Source: Notolepis coatsorum (taxonomy: Eukaryota > Chordata > Actinopteri > Aulopiformes > Paralepididae). From it: a stretch of 64,000 bases of DNA. Shown here piece by piece: positions 1-10,795 of this stretch. Below the pieces are notes generated by a model. It did no database searches. It was not told the origin of the DNA and saw only the letters and a list, made by a program, of their open reading frames with translations. The position numbers and the translations under genes are program-made. Within the stretch, counting starts at the first letter, position 1; each line of letters begins with the position of its first letter. The stretch is taken from the NCBI GenBank assembly GCA_963971535.1, contig OZ020587.1, positions 159,415,856 to 159,479,855 of the forward strand, given 5' to 3'.

Positions 1-180
1 AAATGACAATGTGGTTAGAAGTGGTGGAGAGAATAAAAGCTAGCATATAAAGGTAGTGTCGGGTGGGAACAAGTTATAATGGATGGATTATCCAATGGGG
101 GGTCCGGGAGGGGGGGGGTACGAGCTAGAGCATATGTGTGTAGGGTACTAGATAGCAGGTATTAGGGGTATATCCTGTAA
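1..180 (+). mobile_element. L1-like LINE, 3' end (left part)
   Basis: The first 60 bases match 27706-27765, which is the C-terminal coding end of an L1-like LINE, and the next 120 match its 3' UTR with a G-run. The match stops at about 180 and resumes at 13739, so the LINE was split by the hAT insertion between these points. The LINE runs off the left window edge. Confidence 0.75.
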
Positions 181-965
181 CAGCGGTTCTCAACAGGGGT
201 TCCGCGGCACACAGGGGTGCCGCGAGATGCCTGGGAATGTTTCTTTAAAAATATAGAATGACAACTATTTAACTAAACAAAGTCTATCTAGTGCTTCATG
301 TGTATACAATAATTGCCTAATCTAATAACATGAACTAAAAAAGAAATCGATCACACGTTTCGTAAAGTTATTATAGAAACTTCAGCAACTTAACGTCCGC
401 AGCAGGCATCATTACTTTTACCAACAGATTTTCCAACGCATTTCCAGAGCAGTCGCATTCGTGTGACGTCACATCACGGGTCCTATGTCCGTTATCAAGG
501 AAATGCAAAGCGGCTACATTTGGTAATCACGCAGCAATTGTCGTCGTGATAATAATCACTAAATGCATTCAGTGCTGGATCTAATCAAATGGATTTATCG
601 AGACACGTTATGGAAAGTTCAAGACCGGACCACACAGCTTCTGAAAAGTGCTAATTCCCGACGGCGATGGTCTACTCACAGAACAAGTGAGTGTATCAGC
701 CGCTGTGTTATGATTATTATGATACAAAATGTGAATGAATGAATGAAAACTGTATTTAACAGATAAACAGCAAAAGGCACTCTGCAGATTACATTTATAT
801 ATAGCTGTTGCCTGTTTTATACGTCAACATTGTATTGCTGACCATCAACAAAGAATGACAGGATGTCATTAGAATAATAGAATAATATTTCCAACGTGAA
901 CCGCAAAGCTGAATTTTCACACAAAATGGACAAGTTCATATTTGTGTGAAGCTGGATTTTCATCC

Positions 966-1094
966 ATGACAGCTCTGAAAACCAAATATAGGGCCAAGTT
1001 GAGCCTTGAGGATGACATGCGTGTTGCCTTGTCATCGATCTCCCCACGTATTGACCGTATCATTAGCCAGCAGCAGCAGCAGACCTTGCACTGA
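966..1094 (+). pseudogene. hAT transposase, C-terminal remnant
   Basis: A 42-residue open segment ends at a TGA. It contains ALKTKYRAKLSLEDDMRVAL followed by a SPRIDRI motif and a glutamine run. This pattern (L.TKYR.KL.LEDD.R.AL....PRI..) is the conserved tail of ZBED5/Charlie-type hAT transposases. The catalytic core and BED finger are missing upstream, so it is a fragment. Its strand fits the surrounding hAT termini. Confidence 0.7.
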
Positions 1095-1176
1095 GCTAGA
1101 AATGTCCACAAGTGCTTATTTTCTGTATTTATTTATATTTTTTGAGAAATGGTAACTTGGTGATCCTTTGATTTCT

Positions 1177-1735
1177 GAGAAATGGTCACCGTCACACTAG
1201 TTATTTTTTTTGGAAAACAGTGCAGCTGCAACAGATAGCACTTTATTGATATTTTTCTGTATTTTAAAAAGAAATACATGATTTTCTGTTTGAGAAATGG
1301 TCACACTAGTTATTTGTATAGAAAACAGTGCAGCTGCAACAGATAGCACTTTATTGATATTTTTCTGTATTTAAAAAAATAAATACATGATTTTCTGTTT
1401 GAGAAATGGTCACACTATGTTATTTGTATAGAAAACAGTGCAGCTGCAACAGATAGCACTTTATTGATATTTTTCTGTATTTAAAAAAATAAATACATGA
1501 TTTTCTGTTTGAGAAATGGTCACACTATGTTATTTTTATGGAAAACAGTACAGCTGCAACAGATAGCACTTTATTGATATTTTTCTATATTAAAAAAAAA
1601 TAAATATATGATTTTCTGTTTGAGAAATGGTCACATTATGTTATTTTTATGGAAAACAGTGCAGCTGCAACAGATAGCACGTTAGTGATCCTTTTCTGTA
1701 TTAAAAAAAAATACATGATTTTCTGTTGGTCACAC
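1177..1735. repeat. Tandem repeat, about 110 bp x 5
   Basis: Five units begin GAGAAATGGTCAC at about 1177, 1292, 1401, 1511 and 1622. Each carries AACAGTGCAGCTGCAACAG and an ACTTTATTGATATTTTTCT segment. They lie downstream of the hAT transposase remnant, in what would be its 3' UTR, and end at the BEL insertion site. Confidence 0.85.
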
Positions 1736-1744
1736 TATTGCTAT

Positions 1745-3051
1745 TGTAACTGAGGGGTACAATTCCCTGACTGTATTAATAAGTATTGGTATCATTAAAC
1801 CACTACCGTCTTATGTACATTACTACTGGCCATACTGTACATGAGTATATGATGAGAACACTTCCCCACAATGATACGGTTCCACACAAAGTTGTAATTA
1901 AGTATTTATTGCAGCAAAAGGTACATAATATACTTCTCTATTTTACTTTGGATGCGCTTATAAGGCAAAGGAATGTGCGTAGGCAAATCAATAATGAATG
2001 TCCATTCTCTGGTTACGCAGGAGATAATAATACAACCTGAATCTTAGGAATTATATCTATGGTACTCTGGGGAGGCAGCGGGGGATACTGGTAGGGGGTT
2101 CCCACCGGTTGTAAGCCAGCAGGGGGAGGACATTTTCGAATGCAAAGTCTGGTTCCACAGGGACTCAATAAACTCCTGCTATGGGAGGCGGTATTACTCC
2201 CTGGATCAGCAGACGAAAGGCAGCAGCTGTAATCCCAGTATGCGTGCAGCACAGGTGAAAGCCGGCCAGCCTCTCCAATAGAGACGGGCTCGAGTGATGT
2301 TCCTCACGGGCAGATCCCACAGCAGTGGGTGTAGACGATTCTTATCCGCTCCAACAGCCTGGTCCAAAGCAATAATAATAATAATCCAGCCGGAAAGGGG
2401 CTCTGCATTCACCGGTGTAGGTCCTCCGGTGCGCGGTACCTCACATTAACTAAGTTGAACTTGACGTTATTCAACTAAGCTCTGATACTTTACTATCCTA
2501 TTCGCACGCGGCTATAAGTGCTCTATTTAGACGCACGGCTGCTCACTTCACTTGGTCGTTGACTCGTGATGAAGGCTTTACTAGTAAGGAGCGAGCGATA
2601 CGTTGAACAAACGTATTAGGATAAGACAAGACTCTATTTTGGGGCAAAACGGGCCCTACTTCACCGCACGTTGCATAGTGGGTGAGGCTTCACTTGGGTA
2701 ACTCGAACTACTTCAACTGAACTACTTCTGTATTCACCTGCGCCATATTTATATGTACGGGGAATAATCTAGTGCCAACCTTATTTCTGTCTCGTATTCC
2801 TGGGCAAAGCCGGGCATGTACAGACATGTCTTGACGGTGGCTTTGAACACGGCATTGGGGGCATGGCCGCTGGCGCCTAGGGGGCGCTGTCCAATAGGAG
2901 AACGAAATATTATGGTCTGTACTAGGTTAAAGGGATATTCCGTGTATATGTACAAAGAATACACAAGGGATATCAGACGATATACAAATACTATGCAATA
3001 TATATCAATCAATAAATACATATATTCGGTTTAATCTGACCCTTTGTAACA
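1745..3051 (-). repeat. BEL/Pao 3' LTR
   Basis: This 1307-bp repeat is the same length as the copy at 6890-8196. Small open frames inside it are identical or near identical in both copies only because the LTRs are young. On the minus strand it starts TGTTACAAAGGG. Confidence 0.93.
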
Positions 3052-3062
3052 GCCGCCTCCTA
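3052..3062 (-). promoter_or_regulatory. Polypurine tract of BEL element
   Basis: On the minus strand AGGAGGCGGC lies directly against the 3' LTR. This is the expected position and composition of the plus-strand primer of reverse transcription. Confidence 0.6.
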
Positions 3063-3151
3063 ATTAGTCCCACCTAATTAGATAAGCAGAGACAGATTAA
3101 CCGCACTGTCCACTACTCAATGTCCGTTGTGAGGGTAGGCAGTTCACAAAG

Positions 3152-3343
3152 TCAGGGGTCATGGTCGTCATTAAGCGAGTCGGGGAGCCTTGGCGACTCT
3201 ATCAGCCTCGCCACGGGTCGGTTGTAGGTCCGCCCTTGGACGAGCAATTCTGCCGCTCTGACCTTTCCGTCGGCACCAGTGGTCACTTTGCTTACGCGGC
3301 CGGCCGGCCACGCAGCTCGGGGTAGTGACTGGTCTATGGTCAT
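3152..3343 (-). pseudogene. BEL/Pao integrase C-terminal domain (DUF5641-like) remnant
   Basis: The minus-strand frame contains LPRAAWPAGRVSKV, then a GADGKVR segment and TYNRPVARL. This is the pattern (PR..WP.GR....G.DG.VR......Y.RPV..L) of the small domain at the C-terminus of BEL/Pao integrases. It sits at the extreme 3' end of the interior, as in complete elements. Nothing recognisable as reverse transcriptase, RNase H or the integrase catalytic core lies between it and the protease, so the deletion removed nearly all of pol. The 147-residue frame over 3171-3614 appears to be pre-RT linker sequence joined across the deletion. Confidence 0.65.
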
Positions 3344-3610
3344 GACGACTGGACGGGATGAAGGGGGGCTTAGGAGGAAGCGGGCCTGAGACTGCTTTGA
3401 TCTGTGCTTGGCTGTGCCTCCTCCTCCTCCGTCTGTTTCTCTTGTTTGCTCTGTACCCCGTCTGAGGAGGGGCCGGTTCCGGCCGCCCCGTCAAGGAGTC
3501 GCTTGGGGTGTTGGGTTCGAGGTCAGCTACGTCTGAAGCGCAGCTGAGGGGGGTGGAGTTCCGAACTCCCTCTGGTGCCCACGGTTCTCCCACGGGCCTC
3601 TCGCTTAATG

Positions 3611-6600
3611 TCAATAGCCTCTGCTGTACGAGGGAGTGGCCGGTGTCGCTCGCCTTTGTGTGTAGGCAGCGTGTAGACGTGGGTTGACTGTCAAGTCCGT
3701 AGAGGGGGCCCTGGAGCGTCCATCCCAGTCGGGTCTGAACCGCGACTGGGCATCCTTTGGGTCCGATGTGGGCCGCCTCAATTGGTCCGCGTGGTCGGAG
3801 CCGATGAGCAGGGTCGGTGTGGCGCCGTCGATAAGCGGTATAGGTAGTTGACGTAGGTGCACATACTTGGCCATCAGCTGTGGGATGGGGTAGGTGTACT
3901 GAGACAGGCCTATGTCGTGGCTGGTGAAGACGTTGGTTATACTATACTGCTTCTCGGGCTGGTCCACCGCTGCCATCTTGAAGGAGACCTTTTCACCTTT
4001 TATGGTCTTCTGGTCCCTTCTGATGGTGCGTATGGTCATGGTATCTTTGACACCCCGCAGGCCCAACTGGGCTGCTGCGGAAGCGAGGAGGAGAGTCTTT
4101 TCAGACCCATCGTCCAGGACGGCGTAAGTGTCCAGGACCTTGTCCTCGTAGCTCAGGAGCACTCTGACCACTTTGAGGAGCACTCGGGGGGTCCCGCTAT
4201 GCTGGTCAATGTGGAGCACTCCTGTTGGTCGGTTGCCTTGGATCTTCTGGTGGGCTCCGCACAGTGCTGCGCGGTAAGCGGCGCCCGCCTGGGCCGCCCC
4301 TGCGCGGTAAGCGGCGCCCGCCTGGGCCGTCTCACGCCACTGGTCAACTTGGACGGGGTTCAGTGTCTTATATTCGGCGCACTGTGCCAGCCAGTGTCCG
4401 CCGTCGCAGTAGGTACAGTAGGGAGCGGTCTGGTGGCTCTTCGGTACTGGTGCCACCGCCTCGGCATGGTACATTACCGCGACGGGCCCACTCTGTTGTC
4501 CTGGCTGACGCCTGTTGATGTCATGCAGGACCTCCAAGTGGGTGCCACCGCACCTGCTGCACTTCTTCTTCAAGCGGCACTCAGCTGCTAGGTGGCTGCG
4601 AGCGCAGCGGAAGCAGCGGCGGTGGTCCTTGATCCACTGACTCACCTCGTCCGTGGTCAGCTTCCCGAAAGTGTCGCATTGGTACAGCCGATGTTCTCCC
4701 TCACAGTACTGGCACTCAATCTTCCACTGGTCCTCTTTCGTCGAGGGGGTGTTGTGGTTCTTGTGCTGCGGTACTGATTCGGCTTGGTGCATAACGGTCA
4801 CCAACCGGCGGTTATCTGTTGATCCCCGAGGTCCGAGTCTTGGGCTTGGTCCACTCCATACGAACGTGTCGAGTCGTAGGCTACTGACCTCCCTGGCGAG
4901 GAACTCAGATAGGTCTAGGAGGGATGCCTCTGGACCGTTGGGGTCGCGGTGGTCTCTCTGCCGCCGAAAGCGCTCTTGTCGGGCGGGAGGGAGCTTCTCT
5001 AATATCCTCTCTACATTAGAGTTAGCGTACAGTTCATAGATCCCCTTTTCCTTTTGGGCCCCCAGCATCCCTACCAGGGACTGTACCTTGATAGACAGGT
5101 CATCTAATGCTCTGTTGTCTCTGGCTGGGGGGAGACGGTCAATGTCTCTTATCTCCTGTATCACGTAGTCCCATATGCGTCCATAACGTTGGTCGAGGGC
5201 TACTAGAGCCGCGGTGTATGGGGTAGTAGAGCTGGAATATGCCAGCGCTATATTGTGCGCTCTGGGCACCTTCAGGTGCTTGAGTAGGATAGCATACTTG
5301 TACGGTTCATCTGGTACGTCGGACAGCATAGTCTCTAAGCACATTCGTAGCTCTGTGTACTGTGCTCTGTTCTCGTGTGTGAAGTCCGGGAACGTCGGTG
5401 TGCCAAGGTACGATGCCATGGATGACTGGCACATCGGTGAGCGTTGGGGGAGAGGCCTCCTAGGCGAGTCTCCTCTTACGTGTCGTCTTGGGCTGGTACC
5501 TGGTGGGTACCAAGGGCCGGGTACCCAGGTGCTGTTCCTCGGGGCTGGCGGTGCGTCAAACTCACCCGTGAGTTGAGTCGGGGGTTTGTAGCGCAGTGCC
5601 TCGGGGCTGACTTCTGGGCTGTACTGGGCCTCCTGGTCCAGAGTACGTTGCTGCTGGTCGGCTTGACATTCCTCCTCTTCCTCCTCCTCTTCCTCTGCTA
5701 GGACCTGGAGTCTTCGGTTCAGTCTCTCGGCGTGGTCCGGTTCTTCCCGGTTGCTGGGTCTCGTATGGACCGGCCGGGGAGGGGGTTCGGAGACGTGGAC
5801 AGGATCCTCCTGTTGGCGGGGTCCCGGGTCGCTTGGTCGGGTAGGGGAATGCGTCCTAGACCCTTGTCGTGACGATCTCCGGGAGCTACGTGCGGAGAGA
5901 GGGGGTGTCGCCATGGCAACCAATTTGTCCATCAGCTGCGCCTGCAGCCGGTCGCGCTCTGCCTCGCGCTGGGCATGGGCTGCGTCGCGCGCTGCTTCGT
6001 GGTGGGCATTGGCGGCGTCGCGCTGTGCATTGGCGCTGGCCTGGGCGGCGTCGCGCTGTGCGTTGGCGGCGTCGCGCTGGGCATTGGCGCTGGCATGGGC
6101 GGCGTGGAGCTGTGCATTTGCGACGTCGCGCTGTGCATTGGCGGCGGCGTGCTGTGCATCGGCGCGGCTTCTTTCAATGTTCTCTTCCGTCTGAAGGCGT
6201 CTGGTCTCCAGTCTTATGCGGTCGTCTTCACTCCTTTGTTGCGCCTGGAAGCGCTCTCGCTCGGTTGCAGAATGTTCGCGCTCGCGCGTCTGTTGCGCTT
6301 GAAGTCGATCGCGTTCGGTGGAGGCTGCCAGGGTGGCGATGAGTGCCTGCGCCAGCATCTTGTCCGCCTCGCTGGGGGAAGACGCCGGTCGAGGCGATCG
6401 GCTCCCGGCAGTACTCGTTGGAGATCTGTTCTCCGGGCGCGCCTCGAGGTCCGTCTCCTGGGTGCGCTTCTCTTCTGGTAGTGGGTCGGGTTCCGTCCCT
6501 GGAGCGCTTTCTTTATCCTGGAGCTCTCCGGGGACTGTCCCGTTGGCGTTGTCAGGGGGTAAAGTCATGTCATGTCCCTCCTGGTCCCCCCCGTGAGCTT

Positions 6601-6829
6601 GGTCAGTTACGTTAGAACCCACTAGGGTCTCTACTGGCGGGGTAGCCTGGTCGGTAGGGTTGGACATAATTTTACTGTCCGCTTTAGTTACTTTATCCGT
6701 ATTTAACTTCCTTTTAAAGCTAGGTATTGGACTGACAACGTAGTCCTCTAGGTGAAGAGGTGGCTGCCGTCTGCGCTCCGGGCGATCTAGCTTAGGAGAA
6801 CCGTTTGTGGAGTGTTCATCATCGGCCAT
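3611..6829 (-). CDS. BEL/Pao Gag-protease polyprotein
   Basis: This is a 1072-residue open frame starting 61 bases after the 5' LTR. Residues 165-305 are a charged, alanine-rich coiled coil with repeated AQRDAANAQ-like units. Residues 379-387 are an acidic run. Residues 480-655 match the BEL Gag region (DUF1759-like: PTFPDF..., then YKYAILLKHLKVPRA). Zinc-knuckle cysteines and histidines lie at about 706-770, and a second partial knuckle lies at 804-817. An aspartic protease with the BEL-type D-D-G-S motif is at 906-909. The last 60 or so residues look out of frame: a typical pre-RT segment (TRLGWTLQGP) is readable in another minus frame near 3735. Gag should assemble particles and bind element RNA, and the protease should cleave the polyprotein. 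No early stop interrupts Gag. Confidence 0.85.
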   Translation of the reverse strand: MADDEHSTNGSPKLDRPERRRQPPLHLEDYVVSPIPSFKRKLNTDKVTKADSKIMSNPTDQATPPVETLVGSNVTDQAHGGDQEGHDMTLPPDNANGTVPGELQDKESAPGTEPDPLPEEKRTQETDLEARPENRSPTSTAGSRSPRPASSPSEADKMLAQALIATLAASTERDRLQAQQTREREHSATERERFQAQQRSEDDRIRLETRRLQTEENIERSRADAQHAAANAQRDVANAQLHAAHASANAQRDAANAQRDAAQASANAQRDAANAHHEAARDAAHAQREAERDRLQAQLMDKLVAMATPPLSARSSRRSSRQGSRTHSPTRPSDPGPRQQEDPVHVSEPPPRPVHTRPSNREEPDHAERLNRRLQVLAEEEEEEEEECQADQQQRTLDQEAQYSPEVSPEALRYKPPTQLTGEFDAPPAPRNSTWVPGPWYPPGTSPRRHVRGDSPRRPLPQRSPMCQSSMASYLGTPTFPDFTHENRAQYTELRMCLETMLSDVPDEPYKYAILLKHLKVPRAHNIALAYSSSTTPYTAALVALDQRYGRIWDYVIQEIRDIDRLPPARDNRALDDLSIKVQSLVGMLGAQKEKGIYELYANSNVERILEKLPPARQERFRRQRDHRDPNGPEASLLDLSEFLAREVSSLRLDTFVWSGPSPRLGPRGSTDNRRLVTVMHQAESVPQHKNHNTPSTKEDQWKIECQYCEGEHRLYQCDTFGKLTTDEVSQWIKDHRRCFRCARSHLAAECRLKKKCSRCGGTHLEVLHDINRRQPGQQSGPVAVMYHAEAVAPVPKSHQTAPYCTYCDGGHWLAQCAEYKTLNPVQVDQWRETAQAGAAYRAGAAQAGAAYRAALCGAHQKIQGNRPTGVLHIDQHSGTPRVLLKVVRVLLSYEDKVLDTYAVLDDGSEKTLLLASAAAQLGLRGVKDTMTIRTIRRDQKTIKGEKVSFKMAAVDQPEKQYSITNVFTSHDIGLSQYTYPIPQLMAKYVHLRQLPIPLIDGATPTLLIGSDHADQLRRPTSDPKDAQSRFRPDWDGRSRAPSTDLTVNPRLHAAYTQRRATPATPSYSRGY

Positions 6830-6869
6830 GTTAATATTAATATTATGTTAATATTACGCTAATTCTTAT

Positions 6870-6887
6870 CCGGGGCTCGAAGGACCA
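6870..6887 (-). promoter_or_regulatory. Primer-binding site of BEL element
   Basis: On the minus strand TGGTCCTTCGAGCCCCGG begins two bases inside the 5' LTR end. It is complementary to a tRNA 3' end closing with CCA. The donor tRNA cannot be named from the window alone. Confidence 0.75.
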
Positions 6888-6889
6888 AT

Positions 6890-8196
6890 TGTAACTGAGG
6901 GGTACAATTCCCTGACTGTATTAATAAGTATTGGTATCATTAAACCACTACCGTCTTATGTACATTACTACTGGCCATACTGTACATGAGTATATGATGA
7001 GAACACTTCCCCACAATGATACGGTTCCACACAAAGTTGTAATTAAGTATTTATTGCAGCAAAAGGTACATAATATACTTCTCTATTTTACTTTGGATGC
7101 GCTTATAAGGCAAAGGAATGTGCGTAGGCAAATCAATAATGAATGTCCATTCTCTGGTTACGCAGGAGATAATAATACAACCTGAATCTTAGGAATTATA
7201 TCTATGGTACTCTGGGGAGGCAGCGGGGGATACTGGTAGGGGGTTCCCACCGGTTGTAAGCCAGCAGGGGGAGGAAATGTTCGAATGCAAAGTCTGGTTC
7301 CACAGGGACTCAATAAACTCCTGCTATGGGAGGCGGTATTACTCCCTGGATCAGCAGACGAAAGGCAGCAGCTGTAATCCCAGTATGCGTGCAGCACAGG
7401 TGAAAGCCGGCCAGCCTCTCCAATAGAGACGGGCTCGAGTGATGTTCCTCACGGGCAGATCCCACAGCAGTGGGTGTAGACGATTCTTATCCGCTCCAAC
7501 AGCCTGGTCCAAAGCAATAATAATAATAATCCAGCCGGAAAGGGGCTCTGCATTCACCGGTGTAGGTCCTCCGGTGCGCGGTACTTCACATTAACTAAGT
7601 TGAACTTGACGTTATTCAACTAAGCTCTGATACTTTACTATCCTATTCGCACGCGGCTATAAGTGCTCTATTTAGACGCACGGCTGCTCACTTCACTTGG
7701 TCGTTGACTCGTGATGAAGGCTTTACTAGTAAGGAGCGAACGATACGTTGAACAAACGTATTAGGATAAGACAAGACTCTATTTTGGGGCAAAACGGGCC
7801 CTACTTCACCGCACGTTGCATAGTGGGTGAGGCTTCACTTGGGTAACTCGAACTACTTCAACTGAACTACTTCTGTATTCACCTGCGCCATATTTATATG
7901 TACGGGGAATAATCTAGTGCCAACCTTATTTCTGTCTCGTATTCCTGGGCAAAGCCGGGCATGTACAGACATGTCTTGACGGTGGCTTTGAACACGGCAT
8001 TGGGGGCATGGCCGCTGGCGCCTAGGGGGCGCTGTCCAATAGGAGAACGAAATATTATGGTCTGTACTAGGTTAAAGGGATATTCCGTGTATATGTACAA
8101 AGAATACACAAGGGATATCAGACGATATACAAATACTATGCAATATATATCAATCAATAAATACATATATTCGGTTTAATCTGACCCTTTGTAACA
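6890..8196 (-). repeat. BEL/Pao 5' LTR
   Basis: This 1307-bp copy matches 1745-3051. The four differences I see are two within GGACATTTTC/GGAAATGTTC, one C/T near the GCGCGGTAC, and one G/A in GGAGCGAGCG. It should hold the element promoter, read on the minus strand. Confidence 0.93.
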
Positions 8197-8380
8197 GCTA
8201 TATTTATTTATACATTTAGACCTGAAACGCCTGCTAATAATGCATTATATAGCCTGCATATACACACAAATGTGTTTCCCGGTTTCAATGGGTTAAATAA
8301 ACGTTATTTTGAAAGCAAGCACTTTTGTCATCATTGTAGCAAAAAAGACAGGACCGGAAAAGTCTTTATCGTATGTAGGG

Positions 8381-8801
8381 TGTTACGTTCTGGACACCGA
8401 CTGAGGTCGGTGACCACCCACATTCCTGGCATATGTCACTGGGCTTGTCACCTGTCCTTTCCCTGTCAATTAGTGCTGTCACTTAGGGGTGGTTCCTGAT
8501 TGGCTGTCACGGGGGTGTGTGTGGAATGTTGGTATTTGGTGTCTATGTAACCTACCTGTCTTCTGCTTGTTCATTGTCAGGTCTTCACTAATTGCGTTCG
8601 GGGAAAACGCGGACGGTTCAACTCTGGACCTCCAATAAGCTCCTATTTACCTTATTTCCTGCCTGTGCTATTTAGCATTTATCTCTCTTAGAAATTACTC
8701 TTGTGTTCTTACTATTAAAGTCGAACCTGTTCAAGAGTAAACACTCTCCGTCTCTGTGATTGCCTTCACCCATTGGAACTCACCTACCTCCATTCCTGAC
8801 A
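8381..8801 (+). repeat. Sushi-type 5' LTR
   Basis: This 421-bp LTR (TGTTACG...TGACA) contains a CTATGTAA TATA-like motif about 30 bases before the presumed transcript start at ATTGTCAGG. It also has a TATTAAA-like signal near the 3' end. It is matched by 13249-13669. Confidence 0.92.
8576..8586 (+). promoter_or_regulatory. Self-priming donor segment at start of R
   Basis: GTCAGGTCTTC is the exact reverse complement of GAAGACCTGAC at 8802-8812, the first bases after the 5' LTR. In Tf1 and sushi elements the 5' end of the element's own RNA folds back and primes reverse transcription. This arrangement fits that mechanism. Confidence 0.7.
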
Positions 8802-8812
8802 GAAGACCTGAC
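8802..8812 (+). promoter_or_regulatory. Self-primer binding site
   Basis: GAAGACCTGAC begins directly at the LTR end and pairs over 11 bases with 8576-8586. Pairing stops sharply on both sides. No TGG-type tRNA primer site is present here, which supports self-priming. Confidence 0.7.
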
Positions 8813-8824
8813 CATCAGAGTTCC

Positions 8825-10795
8825 ATGGAGGCAATCATGGAGATGCTCCAGGCGCAGAGGGCGGCCCAGGAGCGGATGGAAGAACATCAACAGCTGGTCA
8901 GCGCCGAGTTAGTCCGACTCAACGGGATCGTCGGCTCATCCCAAGCGGTGGCGCAGTCGGCGTTGGCCACAGCCCGACAATCCCAAGAAGGAGTGGCTGG
9001 AGTTCAGTCGGCGACGGGAGAAGCAGCGGTCCACGCAGAGGAGAGTCGGGGGGTGTTCGGGGTCCAGGAACGGTCCCACGAGCCACGACTGCAGGCGCCC
9101 GCTCGCTATGATGGATCACCGGATGGATGTCGGGAATTCATCACCCAGTGTCTACTCGTTTTCCGGCTGCAACCACGATCATTTCCATCGGAGATAGCAC
9201 AGGTAGCGTATATTATCACGCTACTCACCAGTCAAGCTCTCTCCTGGGCTACGGCGGAATTAGAGGCGGGAGCGATAATCTGGGACAGTCTGGACGCCTT
9301 TACCCGAGAGTTGAGAAGAGTATTCGATACTTCCCGGGTACTCTCGATCTTCGAGGCTGGCGGTCGTCTTCTCGACTGCCGGCAGGGCCTCTGCACGGTC
9401 GCAGCTTACGCTATCAATTTTCGGATCTTGGCTCGGGAGACAGCTTGGTCGGAGAATGTCTGCGTGGTTCTGTTCATCAGGGGACTCTCAGCGCGGATGC
9501 GAGATGCGCTCTCCGCGCGTGAGATCCCCGAGCAGCTGGAAGTGCTGATCAACACCGCCATCAAGATGGACAATCGGCACCAGGAGAGGGAGAAGGAGCG
9601 TGTCAACAACACCCAGGTATGTTTTCCTTCTTCTCCTGGTGTTGATACATCCATGCATTATACGAGTGGGCCACTGGGTGATGAATCCATGCAGCTTGGA
9701 GCGCTGTCGCTCTCGGACGACGAGAGGCAGCGCTTCATCAAAGAGCGACGCTGTTTCCGGTGCGGTCGCACCGGTCACCGCTTCGGCAGCTGTCGGGTCC
9801 AGGCTGTATCAGCTCGGCGCCAGTCGGGAATAGAAGGTGCGCCGTCAGGCTTCGAGAAAGCGCCAGCAGGTGGGCTCATTCCTGCCAAGCCCACTGATTC
9901 ACGTACATTTTTTGAGGTGGCGATCAACTGTGGGGGTGACATTAGGGGAACTATGGCTCTCATTGACTCAGGGGCGGCAGGCAATTTTATTCACGTGGGA
10001 TTGGTGAAGGAGTGGGGAACCCCAGTGGAGGATTTAGGGGTTCCCTTACCGGTTTACGCCCTGGACGGTCGGCCCCGGGGCAGTGGGAGCGTCACCCAGC
10101 GCACGGTTCCATTACACATCCGGGTGGCGGGTGGGGAGTGGGAATGGGTTAAATTTTTTGTCATCCCTTCCCCCTATTCTGTCATGGTGTTGGGTCATCC
10201 CTGGTTGTCGTCACGTGTTCATATTATTAATTGGAGCACGGGCGAACTCTCAACGGCGGCCGACGTCAAGTCGATCGTCAGCGGGAGTTTGCCCAAACCC
10301 TTGTCTTCCCCCCCCTCTTCCCTTTTGTCTCCTCCCTCTTTCTCCAGGATAGTGGGGAGCGTGGCAGATTCTGATCTACCCTCTAATCCCGATTTGATAG
10401 GGGTGCCTGAGATCTATTGGGACCTGGCGGACGTTTTTAGCAAAACGCATGCTAAAGCACTTCCGCCTCATAGATCATACGACTGTCCCATTAATCTTCT
10501 ACCCGGTACCTCCCCGCCTCGCGGGCGAATGTTCTCTCTCTCACGCCCCGAAACCTTGGCCATGAACACCTACATAGAGGAGGTATTGCTTGCGGGGCAC
10601 ATACGCCCGTCCACTTCCCCTGCCGGCGCTGGCTTCTTCTTTGTTGATAAGAAAGATGGGGATCAGTGCCTGTGCATTGATTATAGGGGATTGAATGACG
10701 TTTCCATCAAGAACCGATATCCTTTACCTCTCATGGACACGGCCTTTGAGTGCTTACAGGGGGCACAGGTCTTTTCTAAACTTGATTTTACGTAA
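8825..10795 (+). pseudogene. Sushi-type Gag-protease and start of reverse transcriptase
   Basis: The chosen ATG at 8825 opens a frame of 656 residues beginning MEAIMEML. An earlier in-frame ATG at 8756 lies inside the LTR. Residues 90-260 are a capsid-like Gag domain. The CCHC zinc knuckle [14 protein letters not shown] is at 310-323, and the retropepsin motif DSGAAGNF at 381-388. The reverse transcriptase fingers begin before the frame ends at KLDFT. The stop is caused by one extra T in a T-run near 10785; the next domain continues in another frame from about 10788. Related Gag genes were the source of the domesticated mammalian RTL/PEG10 genes. Here the Gag and protease parts look intact. 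Confidence 0.88.

Larger units (their letters stand above)
1745..8196 (-). mobile_element. BEL/Pao LTR retrotransposon with pol deleted
   Basis: Two 1307-bp LTRs (TGT...ACA) flank a 3.8-kb interior, and the whole is bounded by a perfect 5-bp target duplication GCTAT (1740-1744 and 8197-8201). The primer-binding site and polypurine tract show that it reads on the minus strand. The interior has a gag-protease reading frame and a short integrase C-terminal remnant. Reverse transcriptase, RNase H and the integrase core are absent. I count four base differences between the LTRs, so the insertion is young. A copy like this could move only with proteins supplied in trans. Confidence 0.9.

Noticed and set aside
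1786-2040. 84-residue frame also found at 6931-7185
   Set aside because: It lies within the BEL LTR pair and is identical because the LTRs are young.
3857-6615. Plus-strand frames up to 244 residues
   Set aside because: Shadows of the minus-strand BEL Gag frame, with GC-rich codon bias keeping them open.
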